DNA of 64,000 nucleotides from Hyphomonas sp. (GTDB taxonomy: Bacteria > Pseudomonadota > Alphaproteobacteria > Caulobacterales > Hyphomonadaceae): NCBI GenBank assembly GCA_013791775.1, contig VMTE01000044.1, positions 124,001 through 188,000 of the forward strand, given 5' to 3'. How positions within the stretch are numbered: position 1 is the first letter of the stretch; each line of letters begins with the position of its first letter. Made by a program: the position numbers and the translations under genes. Below the pieces are notes generated by a model. That model saw nothing but the letters and a program-made list of their open reading frames with translations. It had not been told where the DNA came from and made no database searches. Below are positions 46,524-54,937 of the stretch, in pieces.

Positions 46524-47162
46524 GTGAGCACCCGTCGCGACTTCGACCTCCTGGTCTTCGACTTTGATGGCACGCTGGCCAATAGCGCGGGCTGGTTCCG
46601 GTCGATCCTGCCCGACCTCGCCCGGCGATTCAGCTTCCGGTGTCCGGATGAGGCGGAACTCGAGGTGCTGCGTCACAAGCCGCCGCGTGAAGTGATGCGT
46701 ATCCTGAAGATTCCCGGCTGGAAGCTCGTGTTCATTGCCGTGCATGTGCGCAAGCGCGCGGCGAAGGCCGAGGCGTTCCCGCTGTTCGACGGTGTGCCGG
46801 AGGTTCTGCGGCTGATCTCGGCGCAGGGCGTGAAGATTGCGGTTGTCTCGTCCAATGCCGAGGTGAACGTGCGCCGCGCGCTCGGGCCGGACCTCAGCGC
46901 GCGGGTGACGGCCTGGAGTTGCGGCGCCGGCATGTTCGGCAAGGCGCGCCACTTCCGCGACGTGCTGAAGGCATTGAAGATCGCGCCGGAGCGCGCCCTC
47001 GCGGTGGGCGACGAAATCCGCGACATCGAAGCGGCGCGCGAAGTCGGGATGAAGACGGCCGCCGTGGCCTGGGGTTTCGGCATGAAGCCGGCGCTGGAAG
47101 CAGCGGGGCCGGACCTGATTTTCGAGACCGTGGGGGAGTTCCGGGCCTTTCTGGCGGGGTAG
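46524..47162 (+). CDS. HAD-superfamily phosphatase (PGP-like)
   Basis: This 212-residue haloacid-dehalogenase-type hydrolase has motif I FDFDGTLANSAG, a helical cap (residues ~20-85), motif II VVSSN, the lysine near GKARHF, and motif IV VGDEIRDIEAA. It resembles phosphoglycolate phosphatase or phosphonatase in layout. Substrate unassigned. It begins with GTG at 46524, 8 nt after thiG, and may be cotranscribed with thiS-thiG, which makes a thiamine-related phosphatase conceivable but unproven. Confidence 0.83.
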   Translation: MSTRRDFDLLVFDFDGTLANSAGWFRSILPDLARRFSFRCPDEAELEVLRHKPPREVMRILKIPGWKLVFIAVHVRKRAAKAEAFPLFDGVPEVLRLISAQGVKIAVVSSNAEVNVRRALGPDLSARVTAWSCGAGMFGKARHFRDVLKALKIAPERALAVGDEIRDIEAAREVGMKTAAVAWGFGMKPALEAAGPDLIFETVGEFRAFLAG

Positions 47163-47179
47163 GCGCTCTATCGCTCGCT

Positions 47180-47210
47180 AAAGCCCCTCTCCCGAGGGAG
47201 AGGGGCTTTT
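47180..47210. terminator. Bidirectional terminator between the HAD gene and the oxygenase gene
   Basis: AAAGCCCCTCTCCC pairs with GGGAGAGGGGCTTTT around a minimal loop, so both strands see a stem followed by T. It is also a member of the CTCTCC-arm palindromes. Confidence 0.75.
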
Positions 47211-47217
47211 AGGGTCG

Positions 47218-48159
47218 CTATGCTTTCACCAGTCCGATATCGCGCAGGCGTTCCATCAGGAAGTCCTGGGCGGTGATCGGGGGTTCGGCCTTGCCGCCTT
47301 CGGCGAGGCAGCCGGGCAGTGCTTCGATCAGGAAGTCCTGGTTGAAGTGCAGGAAGAACGGCGTCGAATAGCGCGGGAATTTCGAACGCTCCGGGGACGG
47401 ATTGACGACGCGGTGCGTGGTCGAAGGCAACACGCCGCCGGTATAGCGTTGCAGCATGTCGCCGCAATTGATGACCAGCGCGCCGGTTGGCGGGTTGACT
47501 GCCAGCCACTTGCCGGAACGGTGCTTCACTTCGAGGCCGGCCTCTTCGGCGCCCAGCAGCAAGGTGATGACGTTGATATCTTCATGGGCGCCGGCGCGCA
47601 CCGAGCCTTCCGGCGGCGGGTCCATCTGCGGCGGATAATGCAGCAGGCGGAGGATCGAGTTGCCGAAGTTCACCTTGTCGGCAAACCAGTCCTCAGAAAG
47701 CCCCAGATGCAGCGCGACGCCCTTCAGGACATCGGCGCCGAACGCATCCAGTGCGTCGAAGAGGGCGCGTGTGGCGCGGTCGAAATCCGCAACTTCAGTG
47801 ACGGCCGGTGTGTCTTTCATGGTGGCGCGGTAGGGCGACTCGTCCGGCAGCTTCCGGCCCGTATGCCAGAACTCCTTCAGGTCGGCCTGGGCATGGCCTT
47901 TGGCGTTCTCGGTGCCGAACGGCGTGTAGCCGCGTTGGCGCCCGCCCGCCGCGTCGTGGTAGGTTTCCTTGGCATCGGTTGGAAGCGCAAAGAAGGCTTT
48001 CGTCGCGGCGAGGTTATCGTCGATCGTCTTGAGGGGCACGGGATGGCCGGTGATCACGGCGAAGCCGGTTTCACGGAAAGACCGGCCGAGCTTTTCCGCG
48101 AAAGCGGCCTTGTCCGAATGCCAGAGCGAATAGGGGATGGGTTCGAAATATTGGGTCAT
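47218..48159 (-). CDS. Fe(II)/2-oxoglutarate-type oxygenase, isopenicillin N synthase family
   Basis: The 313-residue non-heme iron enzyme has the DIOX_N opening (RETGFAVITGHPVPLKTIDDNLAATKAFFALP) and the catalytic C-terminal domain. Iron ligands are H and D in GAHEDINVITLLL and H in STTHRVVNP, and the 2-oxoglutarate-anchoring arginine is in FPRYSTPFF (RxS). Substrate cannot be inferred; the bacterial family includes ethylene-forming-like and other hydroxylating enzymes. Convergent with the HAD gene; next to the export cluster but on its own. Confidence 0.87.
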   Translation of the reverse strand: MTQYFEPIPYSLWHSDKAAFAEKLGRSFRETGFAVITGHPVPLKTIDDNLAATKAFFALPTDAKETYHDAAGGRQRGYTPFGTENAKGHAQADLKEFWHTGRKLPDESPYRATMKDTPAVTEVADFDRATRALFDALDAFGADVLKGVALHLGLSEDWFADKVNFGNSILRLLHYPPQMDPPPEGSVRAGAHEDINVITLLLGAEEAGLEVKHRSGKWLAVNPPTGALVINCGDMLQRYTGGVLPSTTHRVVNPSPERSKFPRYSTPFFLHFNQDFLIEALPGCLAEGGKAEPPITAQDFLMERLRDIGLVKA

Positions 48160-48219
48160 GCCGCCAGTTTGCCAGAAGCCTGCGGCGTCAGATAGGGGCT
48201 ACGTGAGCCCGCGACAATT

Positions 48220-48945
48220 TCAACGATTGCCGCCGCCCACGTCATAGAAAAGCGAAAACTGGACGGGCAGGGCGTCGCGGACATATTGCTGAACGAACTG
48301 GTTCTGCTGGGAAATGAACGTACGCGGCACATAGACCACATCGAACCGGCGCAGCGGCAGCCAGCCGGCCAGTGCTGGATCGCGCAGGCCGGAGCTGACA
48401 TCGACGAGCGCAGAGCGCACCTCGCCGCCGGGCAGCCGGCGGATCAGCAGGACGTCCCTGGCCTGGGCATCGCGGGTGAGGCCACCTGCCATCACGATGG
48501 CCTGGAACGGGTCGATCTGGCCGGGCAGGTCAAACATGCCGGGTTCGCGGACCTCGCCGCCGACAAAGACCTTCTGGGAGGCAAATTCGGTCGCGATGAC
48601 ATCGAGATCCGGATCGCGCAGTTCTGTGGAGAGCGCTTCGCGCAGGGCCTCAGCCACCTCGTCCGGTGTGTGCGCCATCGCCATGAGCGGCCCGGCCAGC
48701 GGCATCCGGATGCGCCCGTCCGGCGCAATCACGAGTTCGCGGGAAAGTTCCGGCGCGGTGTGGACGATGATCTCGATCGTGTCGCCCGGCGCGAGCAGGT
48801 AGGGCGCGTCAGCAAGATCCGCGAGCGCCCAGGGTTCGGGGACGATTTCCTGGGAAACGGTTGCAGGGGCCGAGGCGCAGGCGGCGACGCCCATAGCGGC
48901 AAGGATGGCGGCAAGGGTGAGGGCTGAAGAGGGGCGGGCGCTCAT
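48220..48945 (-). CDS. Polysaccharide export lipoprotein (Wza/GumB-like)
   Basis: This 241-residue protein has a lipoprotein signal (SALTLAAILAAMGVAACASA with the lipobox cysteine), a PES domain (YLLAPGDTIEIIVHTAPELSRELVIAPDGRIRMPLAGPLMAMAHTPDEVAEALREAL) and a SLBB domain (KVFVGGEVREPGMFDLPGQIDPFQAIVMAGGLTRDA). It would be the outer-membrane channel for a capsule or exopolysaccharide. It is shorter than E. coli Wza (~360 aa), as in many alphaproteobacterial GumB-like forms. I take the ATG at 48945 rather than 48999 as the start. It is divergent from the Wzz-like gene. Confidence 0.88.
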   Translation of the reverse strand: MSARPSSALTLAAILAAMGVAACASAPATVSQEIVPEPWALADLADAPYLLAPGDTIEIIVHTAPELSRELVIAPDGRIRMPLAGPLMAMAHTPDEVAEALREALSTELRDPDLDVIATEFASQKVFVGGEVREPGMFDLPGQIDPFQAIVMAGGLTRDAQARDVLLIRRLPGGEVRSALVDVSSGLRDPALAGWLPLRRFDVVYVPRTFISQQNQFVQQYVRDALPVQFSLFYDVGGGNR

Positions 48946-49075
48946 GGGGCTGGGCCTTCTCGCGTTCACTTCGAAGCAATTTCTGTATGAACCACCCATC
49001 GTTGTTAATGATTAAGGAAATATCAAATGGCACATGCGAATCCTCGGGGCGAATTCAACCAGGTCAGGGCAATCC

Positions 49076-50551
49076 ATGTCGCAGTCCGGCGATGACACCA
49101 CGGGATCGGCGCCCAACGCCGCGCGGCACGGCGGATTCGTCCGGCCTCGGCTGAGCGGGCTGGACATGGTGGTCCATCTCTGGCGGGCCAAATGGCTGAT
49201 GGCAGCCGTCTTTGTGCCGATCTTCCTGATCGGGCTGCTGGCGGCCATGGCCTTGCCGCGCACCTACACAGCGACGTCGCGGCTGATGGTGTCGCTGGGC
49301 GATGAATACATGTACCGGCCGGCCGTGGGGCGCGGCGAGACGGCGGCGCCCGTGTCGCCGGAAATCGAATCGCTGGTCCAGTCGGAGCTGGAGTTGCTGC
49401 GCAGCCCGGTCGTCGCGCAGGCGGCCTTGGACAAGGTGACGCTGGCGCGCGCCTATCCGAACATTGCGAAAAGCTGCAAGCCGGAAGCGTGCGACCGGCT
49501 AGGCGTCCAGGCCGTCACCGAAAGCCTGACGGCCGGCGGGACGCCGAAGAACCTCGTGATCTTCGCGCATTTCGAGCACAAGAGCGCGGCGATGTCGGCG
49601 GAGATGCTCAATGCGCTCGTCGATGCCTATCTCACCTACCGGGCCGACATATTCACCGACAACCGCACGGCGAGCTTCCGCGAGCAACGGGAGCGTTTCG
49701 AGAAGGACCTGTCGGCGGCCGACAAGCAGATCCGCGAATACCTGCTGGCGAACAACCTGACCGATCTTGCTGCAGAACGCGACACGCTGCGCCAGCTTTA
49801 CCAGTCGGCGAGCAGCGAACTGCTGCAGACCCAATCGAGCCTGCGTCAGTCCGAAGCCCAGCTGGCAAACTACCGCCGGCAGATCGAAACCATCGCGCCG
49901 GAGCAGGATCTTTATGTCGAGGATTCCAGCCAGCAGTCGCTGCTGTCGCTGAAACTGGAGCGGGAAGAGAAGCTGGCGCGTTACCGGTCCGATTCGCGTG
50001 TGATCCAGGAACTCGACAAGCGGATCGAGCAGGCCGAAGCCTATCTTGAATCGAGGGTCGGTCCCGGCGGGGTTGTGCGCCGGGGGCCGAACCCGCTCTA
50101 CCAGCAGATCCAGGCGTCGATTGCGACCCTGCAATCCGAAGTGCAGGCGCTGCGCGGGCAGGAGAAGGAGCTCAAGTCCCAGATCGAAGCCTTCGAGGTG
50201 CGTCAGCGCCGGCTGGTCGAACTGGCGCCGAACCTGGCGGAGCTGGAACGCAGCCGCGCGGTGGCCGAACAGTCCGTGCGCGCCTTTGCCGAACGCGAAG
50301 TCGAAGAGCGCGCGCGGACCGAGCTGACCCAACGCAGTGTCAACAATATCCGCCTGCTGGAAAGGGCGACGCCGCCGATCAAGGGCTCCAGCCTCAAGCT
50401 GCCGGTCGCCGTGCTCGCGCTCCTGTTCGCCGGGTTCACGGCGCTGGTGGCCGGACTGATACGGGCCATGACGCGCAGTGGCTTTGCGACGCCGGGGTCC
50501 GTCGAGCGTACGCTGGGATTGCCGGTGCTTGCGACGGTCCAGAAATACTGA
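49076..50551 (+). CDS. Wzz/GumC-type polysaccharide co-polymerase
   Basis: The 491-residue inner-membrane protein has a Wzz domain (VHLWRAKWLMAAVFVPIFLIGLLAAMALPRTYTATSRLMVSLG), a long coiled-coil middle (residues ~160-400, e.g. RQLYQSASSELLQTQSSLRQSEAQLANYR) and a C-terminal membrane helix (LKLPVAVLALLFAGFTALVAGLI). It regulates polymer chain length and bridges to the Wza-like channel. It lacks the cytoplasmic kinase domain of ExoP/Wzc; that domain is supplied by the next gene. An ATG at 49034 would add 14 residues; 49076 has a better spaced AGGG. Confidence 0.88.
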   Translation: MSQSGDDTTGSAPNAARHGGFVRPRLSGLDMVVHLWRAKWLMAAVFVPIFLIGLLAAMALPRTYTATSRLMVSLGDEYMYRPAVGRGETAAPVSPEIESLVQSELELLRSPVVAQAALDKVTLARAYPNIAKSCKPEACDRLGVQAVTESLTAGGTPKNLVIFAHFEHKSAAMSAEMLNALVDAYLTYRADIFTDNRTASFREQRERFEKDLSAADKQIREYLLANNLTDLAAERDTLRQLYQSASSELLQTQSSLRQSEAQLANYRRQIETIAPEQDLYVEDSSQQSLLSLKLEREEKLARYRSDSRVIQELDKRIEQAEAYLESRVGPGGVVRRGPNPLYQQIQASIATLQSEVQALRGQEKELKSQIEAFEVRQRRLVELAPNLAELERSRAVAEQSVRAFAEREVEERARTELTQRSVNNIRLLERATPPIKGSSLKLPVAVLALLFAGFTALVAGLIRAMTRSGFATPGSVERTLGLPVLATVQKY

Positions 50552-50570
50552 GTGAGCGGGCGGGCGTGTG

Positions 50571-51266
50571 ATGCATGATCTGAGACAGGACCTGGCAGGC
50601 CTCTGGCAGCTTGCCTCACAGATGGCCGCGCCGAAAGGCGGGCGGGTGATCCTCTTTATCGCGGCGCACACGGGCGAGGGTACGAGCAGCGTCGCCGCGT
50701 CCTTTGCGCTGATCGCGGCAAGCCGGTCCGTGAAAACCGCATGGCTGGTTGACCTCGATGTCCAGAAGAACGCTCAGTTCACGGCGTTTTCACAAGGCGC
50801 GATCAAGGATGCCGGCCGGCCGGGACACGCGCTGGATGCATCGCTCGGCGCCGAGCAGATCTACCAGGTGGCAGGTCACGACACCGATGCGTCTTACGGC
50901 AAACTGCTCAACGCGCACCAGATCGACGGGCTGCGCCTGCTGGTGACGCGCTTTCGGGGTGACCGGCTGGCGCCCGGCCAGAAGGTGCAGCTGCGCAGTG
51001 CGCCGGGTTGGTGGACCGCGCTGCGGGCGGCGGCCGACTGGATTGTGATTGATGCGCCGGCGACAGACCGGACACGGGCTGGCCTCGCCTTCGCCGCGCA
51101 GGCTGACGGGGTGGTCCTGGTGGTCCGTGCGGATGAGACGTCGGCGGCGGACGCGGCTGCGCTGCGCCAGGATGTCGAGGCCCATGGCGGGCGCGTGCTC
51201 GGCGTGGTGATGAACCGGCTGCCTGATGACGCGCGGATGGCTGGGCGGTTTGAAGGGATAGGTTAG
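50571..51266 (+). CDS. Wzc/CapB-like P-loop ATPase without the Walker A lysine
   Basis: The 231-residue protein resembles the cytoplasmic part of bacterial tyrosine kinases. The Walker A is HTGEGTSSVAASFAL (from residue 33), i.e. GEGTSS where GEGKS/TT is canonical, so the catalytic lysine is replaced by threonine. Walker A' is WLVDLDV, and Walker B-like DWIVIDAPA is present. No tyrosine-rich C-terminus is seen. It may be a pseudo-kinase co-regulator of Wzz. A GTG at 50568 could also be the start. It is 19 nt after the Wzz-like gene, in the classical chain-length/kinase order. Confidence 0.78.
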   Translation: MHDLRQDLAGLWQLASQMAAPKGGRVILFIAAHTGEGTSSVAASFALIAASRSVKTAWLVDLDVQKNAQFTAFSQGAIKDAGRPGHALDASLGAEQIYQVAGHDTDASYGKLLNAHQIDGLRLLVTRFRGDRLAPGQKVQLRSAPGWWTALRAAADWIVIDAPATDRTRAGLAFAAQADGVVLVVRADETSAADAAALRQDVEAHGGRVLGVVMNRLPDDARMAGRFEGIG

Positions 51267-51364
51267 AGCGGCGTGCCGAAAAGTGGGCCCGGTTTTCGGG
51301 AACACGCCGCGACCAACAAGAATGCTGGATCAAAGGGCTGGTTCAGGGAACCAGCTCTTTGATC
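51267..51364. repeat. RIME-like palindromic repeat plus 17-bp hairpin
   Basis: Two adjacent palindromes fill the gap between the ATPase and the glycosyltransferase. The first has outer arms GCGGCGTG/CACGCCGC (51268-51275 and 51303-51310) and inner arms CCGAAAA/TTTTCGG (51276-51282 and 51293-51299). The second is a 17-bp hairpin (51328-51344 with 51348-51364, one mismatch) that touches the glycosyltransferase stop. The first resembles, as I recall, the widespread rhizobial and alphaproteobacterial intergenic repeats with a CCGAAAA...TTTTCGG core. Confidence 0.7.
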
Positions 51365-52284
51365 TAGAGGCGCGAGGCGCCGTAGAACCGGAATGAAATC
51401 CACCAGATCAGTTTGCCGAGACCGCGCGCAGCCCGGTCGATGTGCCAGGCCCGGTCCGGACTGCGGGTCAGCCATCCCCAAGCATAGAGCGCCAGATTGA
51501 CCACCAGCTTGTAGGCGCCCACGCCCATCCAGAACAGGATGGCGGGCCAGTCCGGCGGAGTCTGGCGCCGCGCCTGCGTGATGGGCCCCTGGCCGTAGGC
51601 GATGGCGCGGCGGAGCGTGTAGGCGAGCGAAGCGCGGGACACCGGAACGTGTTCGAACGTGACCGCCTCGGCGCACCAGGCAAAGCGGCCACCCGCCAAG
51701 CGAACGCGGCTGAAGAGAACGTCGTCCTCGCCGCCGGTCTCGTTGGTGCTGGCGTCAAACACGGGACGGCCGGGCGGAATGGCCTCAAGGTCGATGAGGG
51801 AGTTGCCGCAGCCGAAGGATTTGGCCATGTAGCCGGTCGCGCCTTGCTCGGGCCGGCTGAAAAATTCCTTCAGATAGTCCGTATGAAGACTGCTGCCCGG
51901 CGGAAGAACCGTGCGCACCGGGCCGAACGTCACGGCAGCCGGAAAGCGGGTGTGACAGTCCATAAGCGATGCGAGCCAGTCTGCGGCGGCGGTCTGATCG
52001 TCATCCAGGAAGGCAATCAGCCTTGTGCGGACAGTCTCGACGGCGGCGTTGCGCGCATTGGCGACGCCGGCGCGCGGCTCGTGCCGGTAGCTCAGCGTGA
52101 TCGACGCGGGAAGCCGGGCTCGCAGGCTTGCGGCCGCCTCGCGCGCGCTTGCGCCGGGATCATTGTCCACGATCAGGAGATCAAAGGGCGGACAGCCGGT
52201 CTGCAGCAGAACACTGCCGGCTGCGCGGACGAGATCGTCCGGGCGTCTGAACGTCGGGATCACGACCGTGACAGGCAGGGTCAC
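51364..52284 (-). CDS. Glycosyltransferase family 2 protein
   Basis: This 306-residue GT-A transferase opens VTVVIPTFRRPDDLVRAAGSVLLQ and has the DXD-like metal motif in LIAFLDDDQTAAADWL, with GGEDDVLFSRVRLAGG in the acceptor part. The C-terminal third carries hydrophobic stretches (WPAILFWMGVGAYKLVVNLALYAWGWL) that may anchor it to the membrane. It is the last gene of the three-gene transferase operon, and its start GTG overlaps the previous stop (GTGA). Confidence 0.88.
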   Translation of the reverse strand: MTLPVTVVIPTFRRPDDLVRAAGSVLLQTGCPPFDLLIVDNDPGASAREAAASLRARLPASITLSYRHEPRAGVANARNAAVETVRTRLIAFLDDDQTAAADWLASLMDCHTRFPAAVTFGPVRTVLPPGSSLHTDYLKEFFSRPEQGATGYMAKSFGCGNSLIDLEAIPPGRPVFDASTNETGGEDDVLFSRVRLAGGRFAWCAEAVTFEHVPVSRASLAYTLRRAIAYGQGPITQARRQTPPDWPAILFWMGVGAYKLVVNLALYAWGWLTRSPDRAWHIDRAARGLGKLIWWISFRFYGASRL

Positions 52285-53210
52285 TCACGGCGCTCCCGAA
52301 GGACCGGCTCGATGTAAGGCGCATAGGCCGCCGCGCGGTAAACCTTCAGCGCCGCAACGCGGAGCCTGACCGGCAGGAACCTTGCCGCCGCAATGGCGCG
52401 CGCGACGGGAACCAGCAGCGGGATGCCCTTGACGCGCCGGCTCGCGGCAAGCAGCGGCATCCGCTCGGCCGCCTCGGGATGACGGCTGACGAGGCGGGCG
52501 AAATTGGGACCGGAGGCGCCGAACTTGTCCAGCAGCCGATCATCCGGCTCGAGGCCGAAATGCGTGGCCGTGTTGTCGATGTGCACGACCGGGAAAGCGG
52601 CGACGACCCGCAGGCCCCAGTCCACATCTTCCCAGCCCCAACCCGAAAATTCTTCGTCGAACCCGACCTGCTTGAGCACGTCGCGGTGAACGAGGATGTT
52701 GGAGCTGAACACGAACCGGCCCGGGTCCGACCGGCGGGTTTGGGCATCCACGCAGTCGGAGGCCTGAGCCTGGGCATGGTGCAGGCGGTTGTGCGGGCCG
52801 GGCATGACCTGATCGAGCGAGAAGCCGCCCGCAATCAGCGCCGGACCGGGTGCGTCCTCCGCTGCGCGCAGGTAGCGCGCCAGGAAGTCCGGATGGTCCG
52901 GCAGCATGTCGGCGTCGATGAAGAGGATCCAGCTCGTAGGCGCGTGCGCCACCAGCCAGTTGCGTGCGAAACTGCGCCCGAGGTTTTCCGGCGCAACTTG
53001 CAGGATCTTACGCCCCGGATAATCGGCCAGCGCGGCCTCGTGTTTACGCACGAGCTCTGCATCGCCCGAACCGTCGTCGTAGAGAAGCAGCGCGCACTCT
53101 GCCGCTTCCGGCAGCACGCTCAAGGCGCGGATCAAGGCGCTCGCGTCATCCCGGTAGGCCGGAATGCAGATCGCCAGACGCGGGGCCGGGGAGGTGTCGC
53201 GGTGGAACAT
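52281..53210 (-). CDS. Glycosyltransferase family 2 protein (galactosyltransferase-like)
   Basis: The 309-residue protein has the GT-A nucleotide-binding part (LAICIPAYRDDASALIRALSVLP), the DXD motif in WILFIDADMLPDHPDFLARYL and a C-terminal galactosyl-transferase-like GWGWEDVDWGLRV segment, the ED(V)DW being typical of the Glyco_transf_7 C-terminal domain that supplies the catalytic base. It would add one sugar to the lipid-linked repeat unit. It is 9 nt downstream of the sugar-phosphate transferase gene. Confidence 0.88.
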   Translation of the reverse strand: MFHRDTSPAPRLAICIPAYRDDASALIRALSVLPEAAECALLLYDDGSGDAELVRKHEAALADYPGRKILQVAPENLGRSFARNWLVAHAPTSWILFIDADMLPDHPDFLARYLRAAEDAPGPALIAGGFSLDQVMPGPHNRLHHAQAQASDCVDAQTRRSDPGRFVFSSNILVHRDVLKQVGFDEEFSGWGWEDVDWGLRVVAAFPVVHIDNTATHFGLEPDDRLLDKFGASGPNFARLVSRHPEAAERMPLLAASRRVKGIPLLVPVARAIAAARFLPVRLRVAALKVYRAAAYAPYIEPVLRERRE

Positions 53211-53219
53211 CCGTTTGTC

Positions 53220-54707
53220 CTACCGCGCCTGCTGGCGGTCGCCAAGCAAGCAGGGCGCCGTCATCAGCATGATGTAGAGGTCGAGCCAGAAGGAACTTCG
53301 GTTGACGTATTCCAGATCGAGGCGGATGCGTTCGCGCACTTCTTCCTTGGTGTGGACAGGGCCGCGCGAACCGTTGATCTGGGCCCAACCGGTGATGCCG
53401 GGCTTGACCCGGTGGCGGTGTGCATAGTCGCCGACGATGGCGTAAACTTCCGTCTGCTCGGCGGTCATTCCGAGCGCGTGGGGGCGCGGCCCGACAATCG
53501 ACATTTCACCCTTCAGAACGTTGAACAGCTGCGGCAGCTCATCGAGCGATGTGCTGCGGATGAACCGGCCAACCCGCGTGATCCGCGGATCGTCTTCGAT
53601 GGCCTGGCTGGTCATGGCGTGTTCGGCGGACCGGTCTTCACGCATCGACCGGAATTTCCAGACCCGGATGATCCGGTTGTTGAAGCCGTGCCGGCGCTGG
53701 CGAAACAGGACCGGTCCGGGACTGTCGAGACGGATCGCCAGCGCGAGCAGCAGCAGGATGGGTGAAAAGACGACGAGCATTGCCACGCCGAAGACCAGAT
53801 CCGACAGGCGCTTGATGATGGCCCGGCCGATATTTTCCGGCGCGCCGCAGACATAGGCCGCCGGTGAGCGGGCGATCTGGGCCAGCGTCTGTTGATCGCC
53901 ACCGAAGGCTTCCAGATCGAGCAGCAGCACGACTTTCTGCGGCAGAATCCGCAGCCGGTCGATCAGGCTCCGAACGCGGACGCGAGCCTCGCTCGAGACG
54001 CTGACGATGATGCGGTCAACGTGGGGCAGCTGGTCCCAGCTCAGCAGGTCGTCGATCCGCCCGATCACGGGCACGCCGGCAATGTCAGAGGGCGCGCGGC
54101 TCAGCCGGTCATCGAAGACGCCCAGGATATCCAGTTCGCGCGAGGCGGCATTCCGCGCAATCAGGCTGCGCGCCTTGTCGGTGGCGCCGACGATGACCAC
54201 CGTTTCATTGAACAGGCCGCGCCGGCGAAGCCAGTCATACGCCGCCGCCGTGACCATCTGGATCAACAGGCTGAGCGTGAAGGCGGCGCCCGCCGCCCGG
54301 ATCACGTGTTTTTCCTGCGGGACCGGGGCGACCGTAAGGCTTGCAGCGCACAGCAGGACGAGGATGGCGCCGAGGCCCAAGGCCGCCGGCAAGGTGCGAT
54401 CGGTGGCGCGGTTGCCGACCGAGAACTCGAAGGCATTGGACGTTTGGAGCGCAATCAAGGTTGCAAAAGGCAGGGCGAGGAGCGGAAGGGCCGCCGCCAG
54501 CGGCGTGTTGAGACCGGCAGGCAGGAAGGCGGCGGCGCAAAGGATCGTGGCGGCAGTCGCCGACCATCGGCCTGCAGCCGGCAAGACGGCAGCCGCGATC
54601 CGGGAGCGGTGGTGTCCCAGGCGCCGGCGTACGGGCAGGCGCGCGCTGACAGCGGCTTTCGCCGGCACCTGCGGCCCAATTTGCGCGTTTGGCCTCATGC
54701 GTGCCAT
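53220..54707 (-). CDS. Polyprenyl-phosphate sugar-1-phosphate transferase (WcaJ/ExoY-like)
   Basis: The 495-residue initiating enzyme moves a sugar-1-phosphate to undecaprenyl phosphate. It has N-terminal membrane helices, a CoA-binding-like Rossmann region (ETVVIVGATDKARSLIARNAASRELDILGVFDD) and the C-terminal bacterial sugar transferase domain: KRLSDLVFGVAMLVVFSPILLLLALAIRLDSPGPVLFRQRRHGFNN, WKFRSM, DPRITRVGRFIRSTSLDELPQLFNVLKGEMSIVGPRP. It heads the glycosyltransferase operon. No Wzx flippase or Wzy polymerase is in the window, so the cluster is incomplete or split. The first two ATG codons are 9 nt apart, and neither has a clear ribosome binding site. Confidence 0.9.
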   Translation of the reverse strand: MARMRPNAQIGPQVPAKAAVSARLPVRRRLGHHRSRIAAAVLPAAGRWSATAATILCAAAFLPAGLNTPLAAALPLLALPFATLIALQTSNAFEFSVGNRATDRTLPAALGLGAILVLLCAASLTVAPVPQEKHVIRAAGAAFTLSLLIQMVTAAAYDWLRRRGLFNETVVIVGATDKARSLIARNAASRELDILGVFDDRLSRAPSDIAGVPVIGRIDDLLSWDQLPHVDRIIVSVSSEARVRVRSLIDRLRILPQKVVLLLDLEAFGGDQQTLAQIARSPAAYVCGAPENIGRAIIKRLSDLVFGVAMLVVFSPILLLLALAIRLDSPGPVLFRQRRHGFNNRIIRVWKFRSMREDRSAEHAMTSQAIEDDPRITRVGRFIRSTSLDELPQLFNVLKGEMSIVGPRPHALGMTAEQTEVYAIVGDYAHRHRVKPGITGWAQINGSRGPVHTKEEVRERIRLDLEYVNRSSFWLDLYIMLMTAPCLLGDRQQAR

Positions 54708-54809
54708 TGGGAGCCGGAGGAGAGCGACATGGTCCGGACAGGGTTAAGACGGTAACGTCAATATCCGGTTGAACAGGCCGGTGGAATTTCAACGGCATGC
54801 GGGGCTTGC

Positions 54810-54842
54810 AGAGGGGCAGGGGTTTCAATAGACCCCTCTTTT
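54810..54842. repeat. Hairpin just upstream of tRNA-Ser
   Basis: AGAGGGG (54810-54816) pairs with CCCCTCT (54833-54839), with a GGGG(T)/(A)CCCC inner pairing and a T-run to 54842. It is only 5 nt before the tRNA. It could be a terminator reading rightwards or part of the tRNA 5' leader. Confidence 0.5.
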
Positions 54843-54847
54843 GCGCT

Positions 54848-54937
54848 GGAGAGGTGGCCGAGTGGTCGAAGGCGCGCCCCTGCTAAGGGCGTATACGTTT
54901 ACGCGTATCGAGGGTTCGAATCCCTTCCTCTCCGCCA
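54848..54937 (+). tRNA. tRNA-Ser (anticodon GCT)
   Basis: The 90-nt gene has a 7-bp acceptor stem GGAGAGG/CCTCTCC with discriminator G and an encoded CCA. The anticodon stem GCGCC... with loop CTGCTAA gives anticodon GCT, which reads AGC/AGT serine codons. The long variable arm (TATACGTTTACGCGTAT) marks a type II tRNA, and the T arm GGGTTCGAATCCC is canonical. It is transcribed on the plus strand, with no other tRNA nearby. Confidence 0.97.

Noticed and set aside
49003..49016. TTAATGATTAAG as a CtrA site between the wza- and wzz-like genes
   Set aside because: The spacer is 3 nt, not 7.
54772..54793. GTTGAA...TTCAAC repeat before tRNA-Ser as another TetR operator
   Set aside because: Arms are in the reverse order to the TCAAC...GTTGA operator, so it is not the same site.
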